Positions 19,983-28,540 of a stretch of DNA of 54,295 bases are shown here, piece after piece (the first letter of the stretch is position 1; each line of letters starts with the position of its first letter). The notes beneath the pieces are model-generated. The model ran no database searches. It was given only the letters and a program-made list of their open reading frames with translations, and was not told the origin of the DNA. Source of the DNA: Ignavibacteriota bacterium. GTDB lineage: Bacteria; Bacteroidota; Ignavibacteria; Ignavibacteriales; Melioribacteraceae. A program made the position numbers and the translations under genes. Location: positions 1-54,295 of the forward strand of contig JADJWT010000002.1 of NCBI GenBank assembly GCA_016716225.1. Reading direction: 5' to 3'.

Positions 19983-20002
19983 GTATGTATGCGTTTACTT
20001 AC
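19983..20002 (+). promoter_or_regulatory. Candidate TetR operator O1 (autoregulation)
   Basis: GTATGTATGCGTTTACTTAC lies directly behind the -10 box. It is an imperfect palindrome (GTATGTA against TACTTAC) and matches the three other operator candidates at GT..GT and TT.AC positions. A repressor here would block its own promoter. Confidence 0.5.
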
Positions 20003-20011
20003 TTTTGTAAA

Positions 20012-20596
20012 ATGATATATACAATTAAACAAAATAAAATAATTGATGCTTCAATCGAATTAATTGCTGAGAAAAGCATTCAAGAATTTACAATTAAAAA
20101 TTTGGCTCAAAAACTTGGGGTAACCGAGGGAGCTATTTACCGCCATTTTACTGGTAAGATAGAAATTTTACTTGGAATACTTAAAAATTTTCAAGAAGAG
20201 TGTAAACCCACCTTAAAAATTGCTTGTTCTTCAGAGATTTCTGCATTAGCTGATATGGAGAATATATTCAAACATCATTTTAATTATTTTGCTGGTAAAC
20301 CCGCCGTATCAGCAGTCATATTTTCAGAATCAATTTTTCAGAATGATAGTTTACTTTCAATAGAAGTTTATAAATTATTAAAAATGCATGAGGATTCTCT
20401 TACTTGTATAATTAAACGTGGACAAGAGAATGGTGAAATAAAACTTAATAATATTAAAATAGAACAGATTGTTAAAATAATAATTGGATCAATTCGTTAT
20501 ACTGTTACAAAATGGAGATTATCTAATTATAAATTTGACATAAAAAGTGAAGGTAAAATTCTTTTAGAGAGTCTTAAAGAACTACTAAAAGCATAA
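20012..20596 (+). CDS. TetR-family repressor
   Basis: 194 residues from the ATG at 20012; the earlier ATG at 19985 lies in the operator. The N-terminal HTH reads FTIKNLAQKLGVTEGAIYRHFTGK, standard for TetR. The ligand domain contains AVSAVIFSESIFQ and a final WRLSNYKFDIKSEGK, which are close to AMTSVIFSEEMF and WKLSNFSFSLKDKGE in the TetR protein at 38523-39104, so the two are paralogs. It stands alone ahead of the membrane cluster in the same direction and most likely represses it through the 20721 operator. Ligand unknown. Confidence 0.85.
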   Translation: MIYTIKQNKIIDASIELIAEKSIQEFTIKNLAQKLGVTEGAIYRHFTGKIEILLGILKNFQEECKPTLKIACSSEISALADMENIFKHHFNYFAGKPAVSAVIFSESIFQNDSLLSIEVYKLLKMHEDSLTCIIKRGQENGEIKLNNIKIEQIVKIIIGSIRYTVTKWRLSNYKFDIKSEGKILLESLKELLKA

Positions 20597-20720
20597 ATGT
20601 TAGATTAACGTTTATTAAAATTCTTTAATTTGAAAATTAATAATCAATTTTGAAACTTGTGAAAATGACAAAATCCAAAAAATAATAATTTTTTAATACA
20701 CAAAATTTTTTACATTAAAT

Positions 20721-20740
20721 GTAAGTGAATATTCACATAC
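20721..20740 (+). promoter_or_regulatory. Candidate TetR operator O2 ahead of the membrane cluster
   Basis: GTAAGTGAATATTCACATAC, with perfect centre GTGAATATTCAC; the palindrome extends two bases each side (20719-20742). It is 37 bases before the ATG of the 511-residue membrane protein and matches the operator candidates near 37.9 and 39.1 kb. Confidence 0.65.
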
Positions 20741-20776
20741 ATATAAATATTTTTCAAAAAAATAGGGTAAAAAACT

Positions 20777-22312
20777 ATGGCATCTTCTGTAAAAAGATTT
20801 GATTACCTCTTTCGCAGTACGCGTGGATTGACACTTGTAGCCATTGCTGTAGTATCTTTAATAACTGCCATATTTGGAACGCTTTCTGGACCAATGGTTG
20901 AATGGGGTATAAAAGACATTACTGTAAACTTGCTTGGTCTAAAGTTAATTCAAGCCGAAAGAGAAGGTCGCATAATAATGCTTTATCACACAATTGCGAT
21001 GACAATTGTAGCAATTGAAGTCTATTTCATAACTGAAATTGTAAGCATGAAAAAGCATGAACAAACCATAATTAATGGAACAATTACAATTGGGTATTTA
21101 ATTGCTGTAATTTTTGGGATGGCATTTGCATATTGGGGACATAACTTCATTTTTCACGGTCTTTTTCTTCTCGGTCAATCATTAGTCTTTTTTGCTGGAA
21201 TTCTACTTGTTGTGGCATTAAATCCTTGGAGAAAAGAATATTTATTGGATCAAAACTCATCTTTTGCACATTCAAAAAAAGGTATTGATTTTGAAAGAAT
21301 GGCATTTTTTGTAATGGCAATTTGTATGCTTGTTTCCGCATCATTTGGTGCTGTTACTGGATCTTTTTGGGGAAATGGACATGAAACTTTTCTTGGCGAG
21401 GATTTAATTAGAAATCCGCATAAAACTTACTTGCAAAAAGCAATTATTGGTCATTTACACATAATGCTTACACTTGTTGCTGTTGCAATTACACTTATTG
21501 TAGGTCACTGGTTAAAATTTAGTGGTAAATTACATAAAATCGCAATGCCATTAATGATTGTTGGAACAATAACCATAACATTTGGAGCTCTTTCTGTTGT
21601 CTGGATTGAATGGGCTCATACTACAATTTATGTCGGTTCTGTATTCGTAATGTTTGCAGCACTTCTGTTTGTAATCTATAGCTGGGGAATGTTAATAAAG
21701 CAAGGTACCGAGAAATTAGAAAAACCAAGCGTATTTCAAAAAATTAAAGCACTCTTGAGCGATCCATTAAAATTTGGACCTGGCTGGCAAATGGTATTTA
21801 TGAACTTTACGGTAAGTGGTGTTGGAATTTTTCTAGCTATTAAACTCGAAAAGATTTTTCGTGTTTGGCCCCACAGAGAGGAAAGAATAACTTTAACTGG
21901 TCACTGGCACATTTTGGCAGCCCTAATTGCAACAATAATTATTATGTATTTTGCTGATTTGTCCGGTCTAAAAGGAAAAGTTCGCAAGTGGTTTGGATGG
22001 TCTGTAATTATTCTATCAGATTTGGCATTTGGAGCAGCAACAATTTTTTCAATGAAAAGATTGTTTGTTGATGAAACAAATCAACAAGGAGTTGTTAATA
22101 CAACAATGTTATTAATGGATTTTGGGCTAGCAATTGTTCTAATAATACTTGCAATATTTATGGGTTGGAGACTATATGATTTATTCCAAACAAAAGGATA
22201 TTGGTTAAAAGAGTTTTCAAGTGAAAAGAAAAAGTGTGCCGAAGAGGAGATTGAAGAACAAAAAAGAAAGTTAGAGGAATTGAATAATATCTTGAAGGAG
22301 GTAACAGAATGA
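20777..22312 (+). CDS. Polytopic membrane protein with three histidine motifs, possible heme-binding redox subunit
   Basis: 511 residues, about twelve hydrophobic helices and a charged C-terminal coiled coil (CAEEEIEEQKRKLEELNN). Three helices carry similar motifs: LYHTIAM (His71), GHLHIML (His226, His228) and GHWHILA (His376, His378), with further His122, His127, His244 and His281 near membrane edges. Helices with paired His spaced roughly 150 residues apart suggest a threefold internal repeat, as in heme-copper oxidase subunit I, but the canonical binuclear-centre motifs are absent, so I do not call it an oxidase. The downstream heme O synthase-like and CcsA/HemX-like genes support a heme cofactor. 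It overlaps the next gene by four bases (ATGA). Could also be a cytochrome b-like or NO-reductase-like protein. Confidence 0.6.
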   Translation: MASSVKRFDYLFRSTRGLTLVAIAVVSLITAIFGTLSGPMVEWGIKDITVNLLGLKLIQAEREGRIIMLYHTIAMTIVAIEVYFITEIVSMKKHEQTIINGTITIGYLIAVIFGMAFAYWGHNFIFHGLFLLGQSLVFFAGILLVVALNPWRKEYLLDQNSSFAHSKKGIDFERMAFFVMAICMLVSASFGAVTGSFWGNGHETFLGEDLIRNPHKTYLQKAIIGHLHIMLTLVAVAITLIVGHWLKFSGKLHKIAMPLMIVGTITITFGALSVVWIEWAHTTIYVGSVFVMFAALLFVIYSWGMLIKQGTEKLEKPSVFQKIKALLSDPLKFGPGWQMVFMNFTVSGVGIFLAIKLEKIFRVWPHREERITLTGHWHILAALIATIIIMYFADLSGLKGKVRKWFGWSVIILSDLAFGAATIFSMKRLFVDETNQQGVVNTTMLLMDFGLAIVLIILAIFMGWRLYDLFQTKGYWLKEFSSEKKKCAEEEIEEQKRKLEELNNILKEVTE

Positions 22313-23283
22313 AAATCATACTGTCAATATTTACTTTTATTTTGATATCTCTGTCATTTGTTAGTTGTCAATCAGATACAAATGTTGGTTCGGTTAAACC
22401 ACCATTCATAGAAACTGGTATAGATTCGGACACTTGGGCAATTGTTAAATCTGGTGAATTCCCTTTTGGTCAGCACGATCATATGACAAATATTGATTAT
22501 GATTTTGAAATTATGATTACTGATGTTACTAACTCTCAATATGCAAATTTTCTAAATGAAGCTATATCAGCCGGGAAAGTTAATATTGGTAATGTAGAAG
22601 TCGAAGCTGGACACAAAACAGAATTAGTAAAAGGTGTTTTGGGAAACTATAAAGGAGAACCTTTTAATAACTTTAAGCACGAAGAAGAAATGAAATCAGG
22701 TAATAAACTTCTCATGCCGCTTGAAATTGAAGGATTACGTTTAGTTTTAGAAAATGAGAAATTTAAAGCCATCCCTGAATATGCCAACCATCCTGTCACA
22801 ATGATAACTTGGTATGGAGCAAATGCCTATTGTCAATTTTATGGATTTAGATTACCAACTGAAAAAGAATGGGAGAAATCCGCGAGAGGCGTTAACATCA
22901 TAGATGGACATGGATTACCTTTTCCTTGGGGAAAAGAAATTTTCAGAAATAATGCTAACTATTATTCCTCATTTGATCTATTGGAAAAAATCTCCGATAA
23001 GTTGGGCAATACAACACCTGTTGGTTTTTATAATGGGAAAACATATAGCGGTTACAAAACTTTAGAATCTAAAAGCCCCTATGGTTTATATGATATGGCA
23101 GGAAACGTTTGGCAGTGGATGGGAGACGATTATCAAGATCAACACTACCGCTATTTACGAGGCGGCAGTTACTACACTTACGAAGTTGATTTAAGAGTTT
23201 GGAAAAATAATAGTGCACATCCAACATATTACAGTCCGCAAGTTGGTTTCAGGTGTGTTAAAAAAGTAGAAAAAAATAATTAA
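22309..23283 (+). CDS. Lipoprotein with a sulfatase-modifying-factor (FGE-sulfatase) fold
   Basis: 324 residues. Signal peptide with lipobox ending LSFVSC, Cys20 being the lipidated residue. The rest follows the SUMF1/EgtB fold: SGEFPFGQHDH, HPVTMITWYGANAYC, GFRLPTEKEWEKSARG, GLYDMAGNVWQWMG, YLRGGSYYTYE and VGFRCV. The active-site cysteine pair of true formylglycine-generating enzymes is missing: the RGGSY motif is followed by Tyr-Thr-Tyr. It is therefore probably not an FGE but a structural or ligand-binding member of the fold, facing the periplasm. Start ATGA overlap with the previous gene, with GGAGG 8 bases upstream, implies translational coupling to the His-motif membrane protein. Confidence 0.8.
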   Translation: MKIILSIFTFILISLSFVSCQSDTNVGSVKPPFIETGIDSDTWAIVKSGEFPFGQHDHMTNIDYDFEIMITDVTNSQYANFLNEAISAGKVNIGNVEVEAGHKTELVKGVLGNYKGEPFNNFKHEEEMKSGNKLLMPLEIEGLRLVLENEKFKAIPEYANHPVTMITWYGANAYCQFYGFRLPTEKEWEKSARGVNIIDGHGLPFPWGKEIFRNNANYYSSFDLLEKISDKLGNTTPVGFYNGKTYSGYKTLESKSPYGLYDMAGNVWQWMGDDYQDQHYRYLRGGSYYTYEVDLRVWKNNSAHPTYYSPQVGFRCVKKVEKNN

Positions 23284-23311
23284 ATCATGTTTTTATATGA
23301 GGAGATTAGGA

Positions 23312-24184
23312 ATGAATACAAAAACACTGATTTCAAAAAACCTAAAGATTTATTTACCTTTAATCAAGAGTCTTCAAACAATGCTTTTGCTAATTACTGG
23401 TATTACAGGATATATAAGCGCCCGATGTCCAATAATGTCATGGAAAACATTTGTTGGATTATTAGTAAGCCTATTCTTAACAATTAGCGGTAGTACAATT
23501 CTAAATATGTGGTATGATAGAGACATTGATGCTAAAATGGATAGAACTAAAAACCGTCCACTTCCTTCCGGCACAATTGATTCAAATGAGGTTTTTAAAA
23601 TTGGGCTAATAATTTCAACTATTGGTGTGGTAATTGCTTTAAGTATGTCGCCTTTATACGGTCTAATTATATTTGCTGGTTTATTTATTGATGTAGTTAT
23701 ATATACAATGTGGCTTAAAAGAAAAACTGCTTGGTCAATTGTCTGGGGTGGAATTTCTGGAGGAATGCCAATATTAGCTGGACGTGCTTTAGGAATAGGT
23801 GAAATAGATTTTATTGGAGTATTATTTTCAGTTTCAATACTACTTTGGATACCAACCCATATACTTACGTTTAGTATAAAATATTTTGAAGATTATAATT
23901 TAGCAGGGATACCTACTTTCCCCTCCACTTATGGAAAACAAAAAACAAGAGTAATTATTGCAATCTCAAGTTTTGGTGCAGCAGTATCCATTGCAACTGT
24001 TGCATTTGGTCTCGGACTCTCTTGGGGCTACCTAAGATTGTTTTCTGTTTTAACATTTGGAATAATCGGACTTGCTGGTGTAAGTATTTACAAACCTTCT
24101 GAAATAATTAATTTCGGATTATTCAAATATGCATCATTTTATATGCTTGGTGCTATGATATTGGTGGTTTTGGGAACATTATGA
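23312..24184 (+). CDS. Protoheme IX farnesyltransferase (heme O synthase)-like UbiA-family prenyltransferase
   Basis: 290 residues from the ATG at 23312, chosen because GAGGAG at 23299-23304 is well spaced for it and overlaps the alternative ATG at 23297. The prenyl-diphosphate motif NMWYDRDIDAKMDRTKNRPL is the CtaB/CyoE signature (NxxxDxxxDxxMxRTxxRPL), followed by YTMWLKRKTAWSIVWGG and the second motif WIPTHILTF...DYNLAGIPTFP. About eight membrane helices. Heme O synthases farnesylate heme b for heme-copper oxidases; presence here suggests a farnesylated heme in the adjacent membrane protein. Overlaps the next gene by four bases. Confidence 0.8.
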   Translation: MNTKTLISKNLKIYLPLIKSLQTMLLLITGITGYISARCPIMSWKTFVGLLVSLFLTISGSTILNMWYDRDIDAKMDRTKNRPLPSGTIDSNEVFKIGLIISTIGVVIALSMSPLYGLIIFAGLFIDVVIYTMWLKRKTAWSIVWGGISGGMPILAGRALGIGEIDFIGVLFSVSILLWIPTHILTFSIKYFEDYNLAGIPTFPSTYGKQKTRVIIAISSFGAAVSIATVAFGLGLSWGYLRLFSVLTFGIIGLAGVSIYKPSEIINFGLFKYASFYMLGAMILVVLGTL

Positions 24185-24786
24185 AACGAATCCGTATAAT
24201 AAATCGGATATTATTTTTATTAACAGGGCATATTTCTGGATATCAAATAATAAGTGGAATGGATTTCTATTCAAATTTGACAACATTTTACTTTACAGTA
24301 TCATTCGGAATTTTATTATTAGCATGCATCTTATTGCTTTTGATGGGTTTCGAAATTATGGAAAATAGTTTTGTAGCAGTAATTACATCCTTGATACCGT
24401 TAACCTTTTCCTTAGGTATGATTGACGATAAAATTCAAGAATATCATACGCCATATTTAGTCTTTATAATAATTGGTTTTCTTATATCAATATATTTTAG
24501 ATTTTATGGTAATGGTAGGTTCGCGTCTCTTTCTTTGGGTTTAATTTATGGAGTTTCGGGTATTGTTATCTTATTACTTCCAGTTGCATTTATACTACAA
24601 AGTGAAATATCAACAACATACATTTTCATAAGTATTGGTAGTTTGCTAATAAGTTTTGCTGGACTTCAAATAGTTTTTATTAAAAATGGTAAACCAATTT
24701 TTAATAGAAAATATTTTGAATTGTTGTTTCCAACTGTTCTCTTTTTTTCAACTTTAGCTTTTGTTATTGGTTTAAGGGCCAATTAA
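24181..24786 (+). CDS. Seven-helix membrane protein, paralog of the one at 30025
   Basis: 201 residues, six or seven hydrophobic helices and almost no loops. Pattern LLLMGFEIMENSFVAVITSLIPLTFSLGMI lines up with IIFGWDILPQPEIIVVTTLIPMGLAVGLVC of the 30025-30687 gene. No charged or metal-binding motif beyond a central Asp/Lys pair. It overlaps the prenyltransferase stop codon. Function unknown; probably a subunit or assembly factor of the same membrane complex. Confidence 0.6.
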   Translation: MKRIRIINRILFLLTGHISGYQIISGMDFYSNLTTFYFTVSFGILLLACILLLLMGFEIMENSFVAVITSLIPLTFSLGMIDDKIQEYHTPYLVFIIIGFLISIYFRFYGNGRFASLSLGLIYGVSGIVILLLPVAFILQSEISTTYIFISIGSLLISFAGLQIVFIKNGKPIFNRKYFELLFPTVLFFSTLAFVIGLRAN

Positions 24787-24911
24787 AATTTTAATAATGC
24801 AACATGGAAATGAACAAAATATTCTTTTCAAAATTTAGTTAAAAACTTAAATAATAGAGTACAATGAAATTATTTCATAAGCTCTTTTTCATTAAATAAC
24901 TCAGGAGAACA

Positions 24912-25943
24912 ATGATGTTCAATGAAACAACAAAAACACAACGAACAATTATGGCAGTTACCGCTGTAATTGCCGGCATTTTTATGATGTATATTATGCC
25001 AACACAAGGCATGCGAACATTAAAATTTGCATTGGAAAATGTTATGGAAAGGTTAATTCCTTTTGATCCAGATTTTTACCCTGCTGTGCCAATTTTAGGA
25101 GCAACTTATAGTATTTGGATGGTAGTATTGTGGTTAGGCGGTGCTTTGGCTATTGTAATTGCAAAAAATGTGTATGATGGTAAGGAATGGGCAAGAAGTA
25201 CTATGTTAGGACTTGCTGCTATTCCTTCAGTTGCTGGAATGACAATGTGGATACCTTGGATGGTATTGGTAGTCTCAGATTATTCAAAAGGTCCTGTTGC
25301 AGGTATTTTACCTCCACCAGCTGGCATATCACCAGCAGCACCAGTTTTGTGGACAATGGTATTTGGGCTTTTATTCTATTATATATTTTTATTAGCAGAT
25401 AATGATACAATAAAAAACAAAATTATTAAGATTATTCCTTATACATTTTTGGGTGTTGTGGCAGGTATGGTTTTTATGAATGGCCAACACGGGGTTCGCT
25501 ATTTTATCTTTATACCAGAATATTTAACTCATACATCTTCGTTTGATCCGCTTGGCAATTTCTTTACAAATTTAGATCACTATGATGCACTTGCTTTAGT
25601 AACAACTTCACAAGCTCAAATTAATGCAGGAGAATTAGCAAAAACAAAAGAGGCTATATATAATCCAAACACACTTACTTTGCTTCTTGGTGGGTTTATG
25701 AACTATGCATCTTCATATTTAATGATAATTGCAATACCATTTTTAGCAATGAAGAAAAAATTTGGATATTACACAGTGCTTACAACAGCTTTGGCAACGG
25801 CTCTAATTGGATTTGATGGGTATTTTGTAAGAAATTCTTTTGAATGGTTAGTCGGTGGACTTATGTCATTAGCATTATTTGGAATGTTTTTGCTTCCAAT
25901 ATTTAAAAATTTATTTATTGATTCCAATGTTCGTGAAAAATAA
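24912..25943 (+). CDS. Polytopic membrane protein of the heme cluster
   Basis: 343 residues, about eight or nine helices. Start follows AGGAG at 24902-24906; ATG at 24912 or 24915. Notable loop motifs are GIRPPPAG-like Pro-rich segment reading GILPPPAGISPAAP (about 135-148), NGQHGVRYFIFIPEYLTHTS with two histidines and an NLDHYDAL segment. No Pfam name comes to mind. A terminator follows at 25970, so this gene closes the first transcript of the cluster. Likely a partner of the 511-residue protein by position. Confidence 0.55.
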   Translation: MMFNETTKTQRTIMAVTAVIAGIFMMYIMPTQGMRTLKFALENVMERLIPFDPDFYPAVPILGATYSIWMVVLWLGGALAIVIAKNVYDGKEWARSTMLGLAAIPSVAGMTMWIPWMVLVVSDYSKGPVAGILPPPAGISPAAPVLWTMVFGLLFYYIFLLADNDTIKNKIIKIIPYTFLGVVAGMVFMNGQHGVRYFIFIPEYLTHTSSFDPLGNFFTNLDHYDALALVTTSQAQINAGELAKTKEAIYNPNTLTLLLGGFMNYASSYLMIIAIPFLAMKKKFGYYTVLTTALATALIGFDGYFVRNSFEWLVGGLMSLALFGMFLLPIFKNLFIDSNVREK

Positions 25944-25969
25944 AACTAATTAATTCTTAAATAATATGA

Positions 25970-26046
25970 GACTGTTTAGCAATGAGAACATAATAGAAAG
26001 AAAAGGCTCCTTCTATATCTTTGTTCAAATTCTAAACAGTCTTTTT
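25970..26046 (+). terminator. Terminator between the membrane operon and the porin gene
   Basis: GACTGTTTAG (25970-25979) pairs perfectly with CTAAACAGTC (26032-26041), with inner GAAC/GTTC pairing, and is followed by TTTTT at 26042-26046. Confidence 0.7.
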
Positions 26047-26058
26047 ATGGAGTTTAGT

Positions 26059-27264
26059 ATGAGAAAAATTATAATCATTTCAACCTTATTGTTAATTACT
26101 TCAAATATTTTTGCTCAAAAAGCAGATCAAATGATTGGAGTTACAGCAGGACAGTTGGCGCTTGGTGGAAGCGTAGTTGCTGATCCGATAGATGCTCCTT
26201 CAATGCTATATAATCCTGCTGCAATTGGTGTTTTGGAAATTAATAAAATTGGATTTGATGTTAGTTTGGGATTTGTAAATCCACCAAGAGAAATCAAAAG
26301 TGCAATAGGTACGCCACTTGAAAAAAACACGGAAAGTAATTCAAATTATTATTTGGGAATGGGAAATGGTTTTGCTGCAAAAATTACTGATAAAATAATT
26401 GTTGGGGTTGCAGCCGGTGGTGTTTCCGGAATGGGAGTAGATTTTCCTTCTTCAACTTTAGTTGATAATCCAACCACTCCTTTTCCCGAAAATGTTTCTG
26501 TAGTTTCAAAAAAAGGGCTGCTTAAAATTGTACCTACTATTGCTTACAAAATTAATAACGATCTAACAATTGCTGCATCTATTCAAATTGCACAACAATC
26601 CTTATCATTAAAAACTCCAGCATTCATTCTTCCACAAACAGAAAATTATGGTTTTGGTGGCAGCTTTGGTTTAATATACAAAGCACTTCCTAATTTACAA
26701 TTAGGATTATCATATACATCTGAAATAAATATTAGCGAATATGAATTCAATGGTACAAGCTTACACCCAATGGCTGGTGGCGATGGTGTATATCTTTTTG
26801 ATATGGATAGTCCGCAAAATGTTGCATTCGGTATAGCGTTTAAACCAATGTCTAAATTACAAGTTGAAGCTGATTTAAAGTGGTATAATTTCTCTTCTGT
26901 ATTAGATAAAATAGATTTAACTACTCCATCCGGTTTGGTGATTCCAGTTAACTTTGGTTGGGAAGATCAAATGGTTTATTCAATTGGAGCAAAATTAAAT
27001 GCTAACGAATGTATGACAATTATGGCTGGTTATTCTTATGGGGCAACTCCAATTACAGATGAAAATGTTGGAAACAATCTTGGATCAATTGCTGTTGTTG
27101 AACATCATATTTCAATTGGTCTAAAACGGGCATGGAATGACAATTTGTCTTCAACCATTTCTTTCACTCACGGCTTGTATAATGAATTAGAATCGAGTGT
27201 AGCACCATTAAATATTGCGGCAAGTCAAAATATAGTTTTCTTCCAATTTGGTTATAGGATGTAA
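26059..27264 (+). CDS. FadL/OmpP1-type outer-membrane transporter
   Basis: 402 residues from the ATG at 26059, set by GGAG at 26049-26052; the open frame reaches back to 25966 but that stretch is the terminator. Signal peptide MRKIIIISTLLLITSNIFAQ. The mature start reads KADQMIGVTAGQLALGGSVVADPIDAPSMLYNPAAIG in pieces typical of the FadL family (N-terminal hatch with a NPA motif), followed by alternating beta strands ending in FQFGYRM with a terminal aromatic-Met. FadL proteins import hydrophobic substrates such as fatty acids or aromatics through the outer membrane, which hints at the substrate of the cluster. Confidence 0.8.
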   Translation: MRKIIIISTLLLITSNIFAQKADQMIGVTAGQLALGGSVVADPIDAPSMLYNPAAIGVLEINKIGFDVSLGFVNPPREIKSAIGTPLEKNTESNSNYYLGMGNGFAAKITDKIIVGVAAGGVSGMGVDFPSSTLVDNPTTPFPENVSVVSKKGLLKIVPTIAYKINNDLTIAASIQIAQQSLSLKTPAFILPQTENYGFGGSFGLIYKALPNLQLGLSYTSEINISEYEFNGTSLHPMAGGDGVYLFDMDSPQNVAFGIAFKPMSKLQVEADLKWYNFSSVLDKIDLTTPSGLVIPVNFGWEDQMVYSIGAKLNANECMTIMAGYSYGATPITDENVGNNLGSIAVVEHHISIGLKRAWNDNLSSTISFTHGLYNELESSVAPLNIAASQNIVFFQFGYRM

Positions 27265-27280
27265 TATTAATTTGTTAAAT

Positions 27281-27304
27281 AAGAGTCAGTAATAACTGGC
27301 TCTT
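27281..27304 (+). terminator. Hairpin after the porin gene
   Basis: AAGAGTCAGT pairs with ACTGGCTCTT (one G-T pair), loop AATA, 17 bases past the stop. The downstream T run is weak, so termination may be partial. Confidence 0.5.
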
Positions 27305-27338
27305 ATCATATTAATTTGAAGTTTATTAGGAGAAACAG

Positions 27339-28073
27339 ATGTCATCAAATATAAAAATATTTAATAGATTCAAATTTATTTTGTTAATTGGAATTTTTAT
27401 TGCTAATACATTCCATGCACAGCGTGAAATAAATAAAAGTGATACAAATTTTAAGCGGGATTTCTTTAATCAGGTTGAACCAATTAAGTTAATAGACCCA
27501 ATGGCATATACACTTGGAGCTACAAATGCTGAAGAAGTATATGTGTATTATTATACGGATATAATTGAATATAGCGGTCATTCATGTGCCGCAGTTGCTG
27601 GTGCTTATAAAATGACACAATTAGCATTGAATGAGCTTTACAAAGATAAAACTCCCGAACGTGGTGCGATAAGAGTTACCATTAAGGGTGCACCAGATGA
27701 CAATGTAAATGGACCGATTTCTCAAGTTATTTCATTTATTACCGGGGCGGCTGGAAATACTGGATTTAAAGGAATGAAAGGAAAGTTTAGTCGATATAAT
27801 TTATTAGAGTACGATTTAAATAATAAACCAACTGAAGATGTACTAGCAGAAATAATTTTTGAACGAATTGATACAAAACAAAAAGTTTGTGTTTCCTATA
27901 AAGCAAGCGCAATTCCCACAAATCCGGAAATGACAAAATTAACACCATTGATTATTAGCGGTAAGGCTTCAACCGAAGAAATAATAAATTTTGGTGATCT
28001 TTGGCAAGAAAAAGTACGTATTGTATTGTTAGAAACACCTAACGAAGCATTTATTATAAAAAAGTTAGAATAA
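27339..28073 (+). CDS. Exported FmdE-like protein
   Basis: 244 residues with AGGAG before the ATG and a signal peptide (FILLIGIFIANTFHAQ). The domain EYSGHSCAAVAGAYKMTQLAL (His81, Cys83) followed by ERGAIRVTIKGAPDDN and VISFITGAAGNTGFKGMKG matches subunit E of formylmethanofuran dehydrogenase (FmdE family), whose GHxC motif binds metal. Classical FmdE is cytoplasmic; here it is secreted, and no other methanofuran gene is present. A metal- or heme-handling role in the periplasm is inference from this cluster. The 28097 gene follows closely. Confidence 0.75.
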   Translation: MSSNIKIFNRFKFILLIGIFIANTFHAQREINKSDTNFKRDFFNQVEPIKLIDPMAYTLGATNAEEVYVYYYTDIIEYSGHSCAAVAGAYKMTQLALNELYKDKTPERGAIRVTIKGAPDDNVNGPISQVISFITGAAGNTGFKGMKGKFSRYNLLEYDLNNKPTEDVLAEIIFERIDTKQKVCVSYKASAIPTNPEMTKLTPLIISGKASTEEIINFGDLWQEKVRIVLLETPNEAFIIKKLE

Positions 28074-28096
28074 TATAAAATCAAAAGTGTAGATAA

Positions 28097-28540
28097 GTGC
28101 TAAATAAATTCAAACCATCAATTAAAAAAAAGTATCTAATATTAATCTCTGGATTATTATGGAATTGTGCTGGGATTTTTCTAAATGTGATTGCACTAAG
28201 ATGGATAACGCAATTATCTAAGATGCAGATTTTCACTTCTTATGTTGTTGGCATTTTTCTTGGACTTTCAATTTCAAAATTTGGTTTCAGCAAACTTGCA
28301 AAAAAAAATATAATAAGAATCAATTCATATTCAGAAACAGTTTGTGTTTTTGCATTTCAAAGATGGAAAATGTACTTCCTAATAGTATTTATGATGAGTT
28401 TAGGAATTTTCATGCGCACAACATCATTAATTCCTAAATATCTACTTCTTCCGATTTATGTTGGTATTGGTACAGCATTATTCATTTCCAGCTTTGTTTA
28501 TTATTATAATTTTGTAAAACATATCGGCAATAAAGTATGA
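28097..28540 (+). CDS. Small four-helix membrane protein
   Basis: 147 residues from GTG at 28097. Four hydrophobic helices, first around residues 15-35; characteristic central motif FAFQRWKMYFLIVFMMSLGI, which I recall from unnamed proteins encoded beside FmdE-like genes. Overlaps the next gene by four bases (ATGA). Function unknown. Confidence 0.6.
   Translation: MLNKFKPSIKKKYLILISGLLWNCAGIFLNVIALRWITQLSKMQIFTSYVVGIFLGLSISKFGFSKLAKKNIIRINSYSETVCVFAFQRWKMYFLIVFMMSLGIFMRTTSLIPKYLLLPIYVGIGTALFISSFVYYYNFVKHIGNKV

Noticed and set aside
10293..19984. Attachment-site direct repeats flanking the nine-gene module
   Set aside because: No shared repeat longer than background AT runs could be seen by eye on the two flanks.
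19985..20011. Upstream ATG for the TetR gene
   Set aside because: It lies inside the operator and ahead of the likely transcription start.
20777..22312. Calling the 511-residue protein a heme-copper oxidase subunit I
   Set aside because: The pattern of histidines is suggestive, but the canonical binuclear-centre motifs are not there.
25966..26058. N-terminal extension of the FadL-like protein
   Set aside because: That DNA is a terminator hairpin; the signal peptide starts at 26059.
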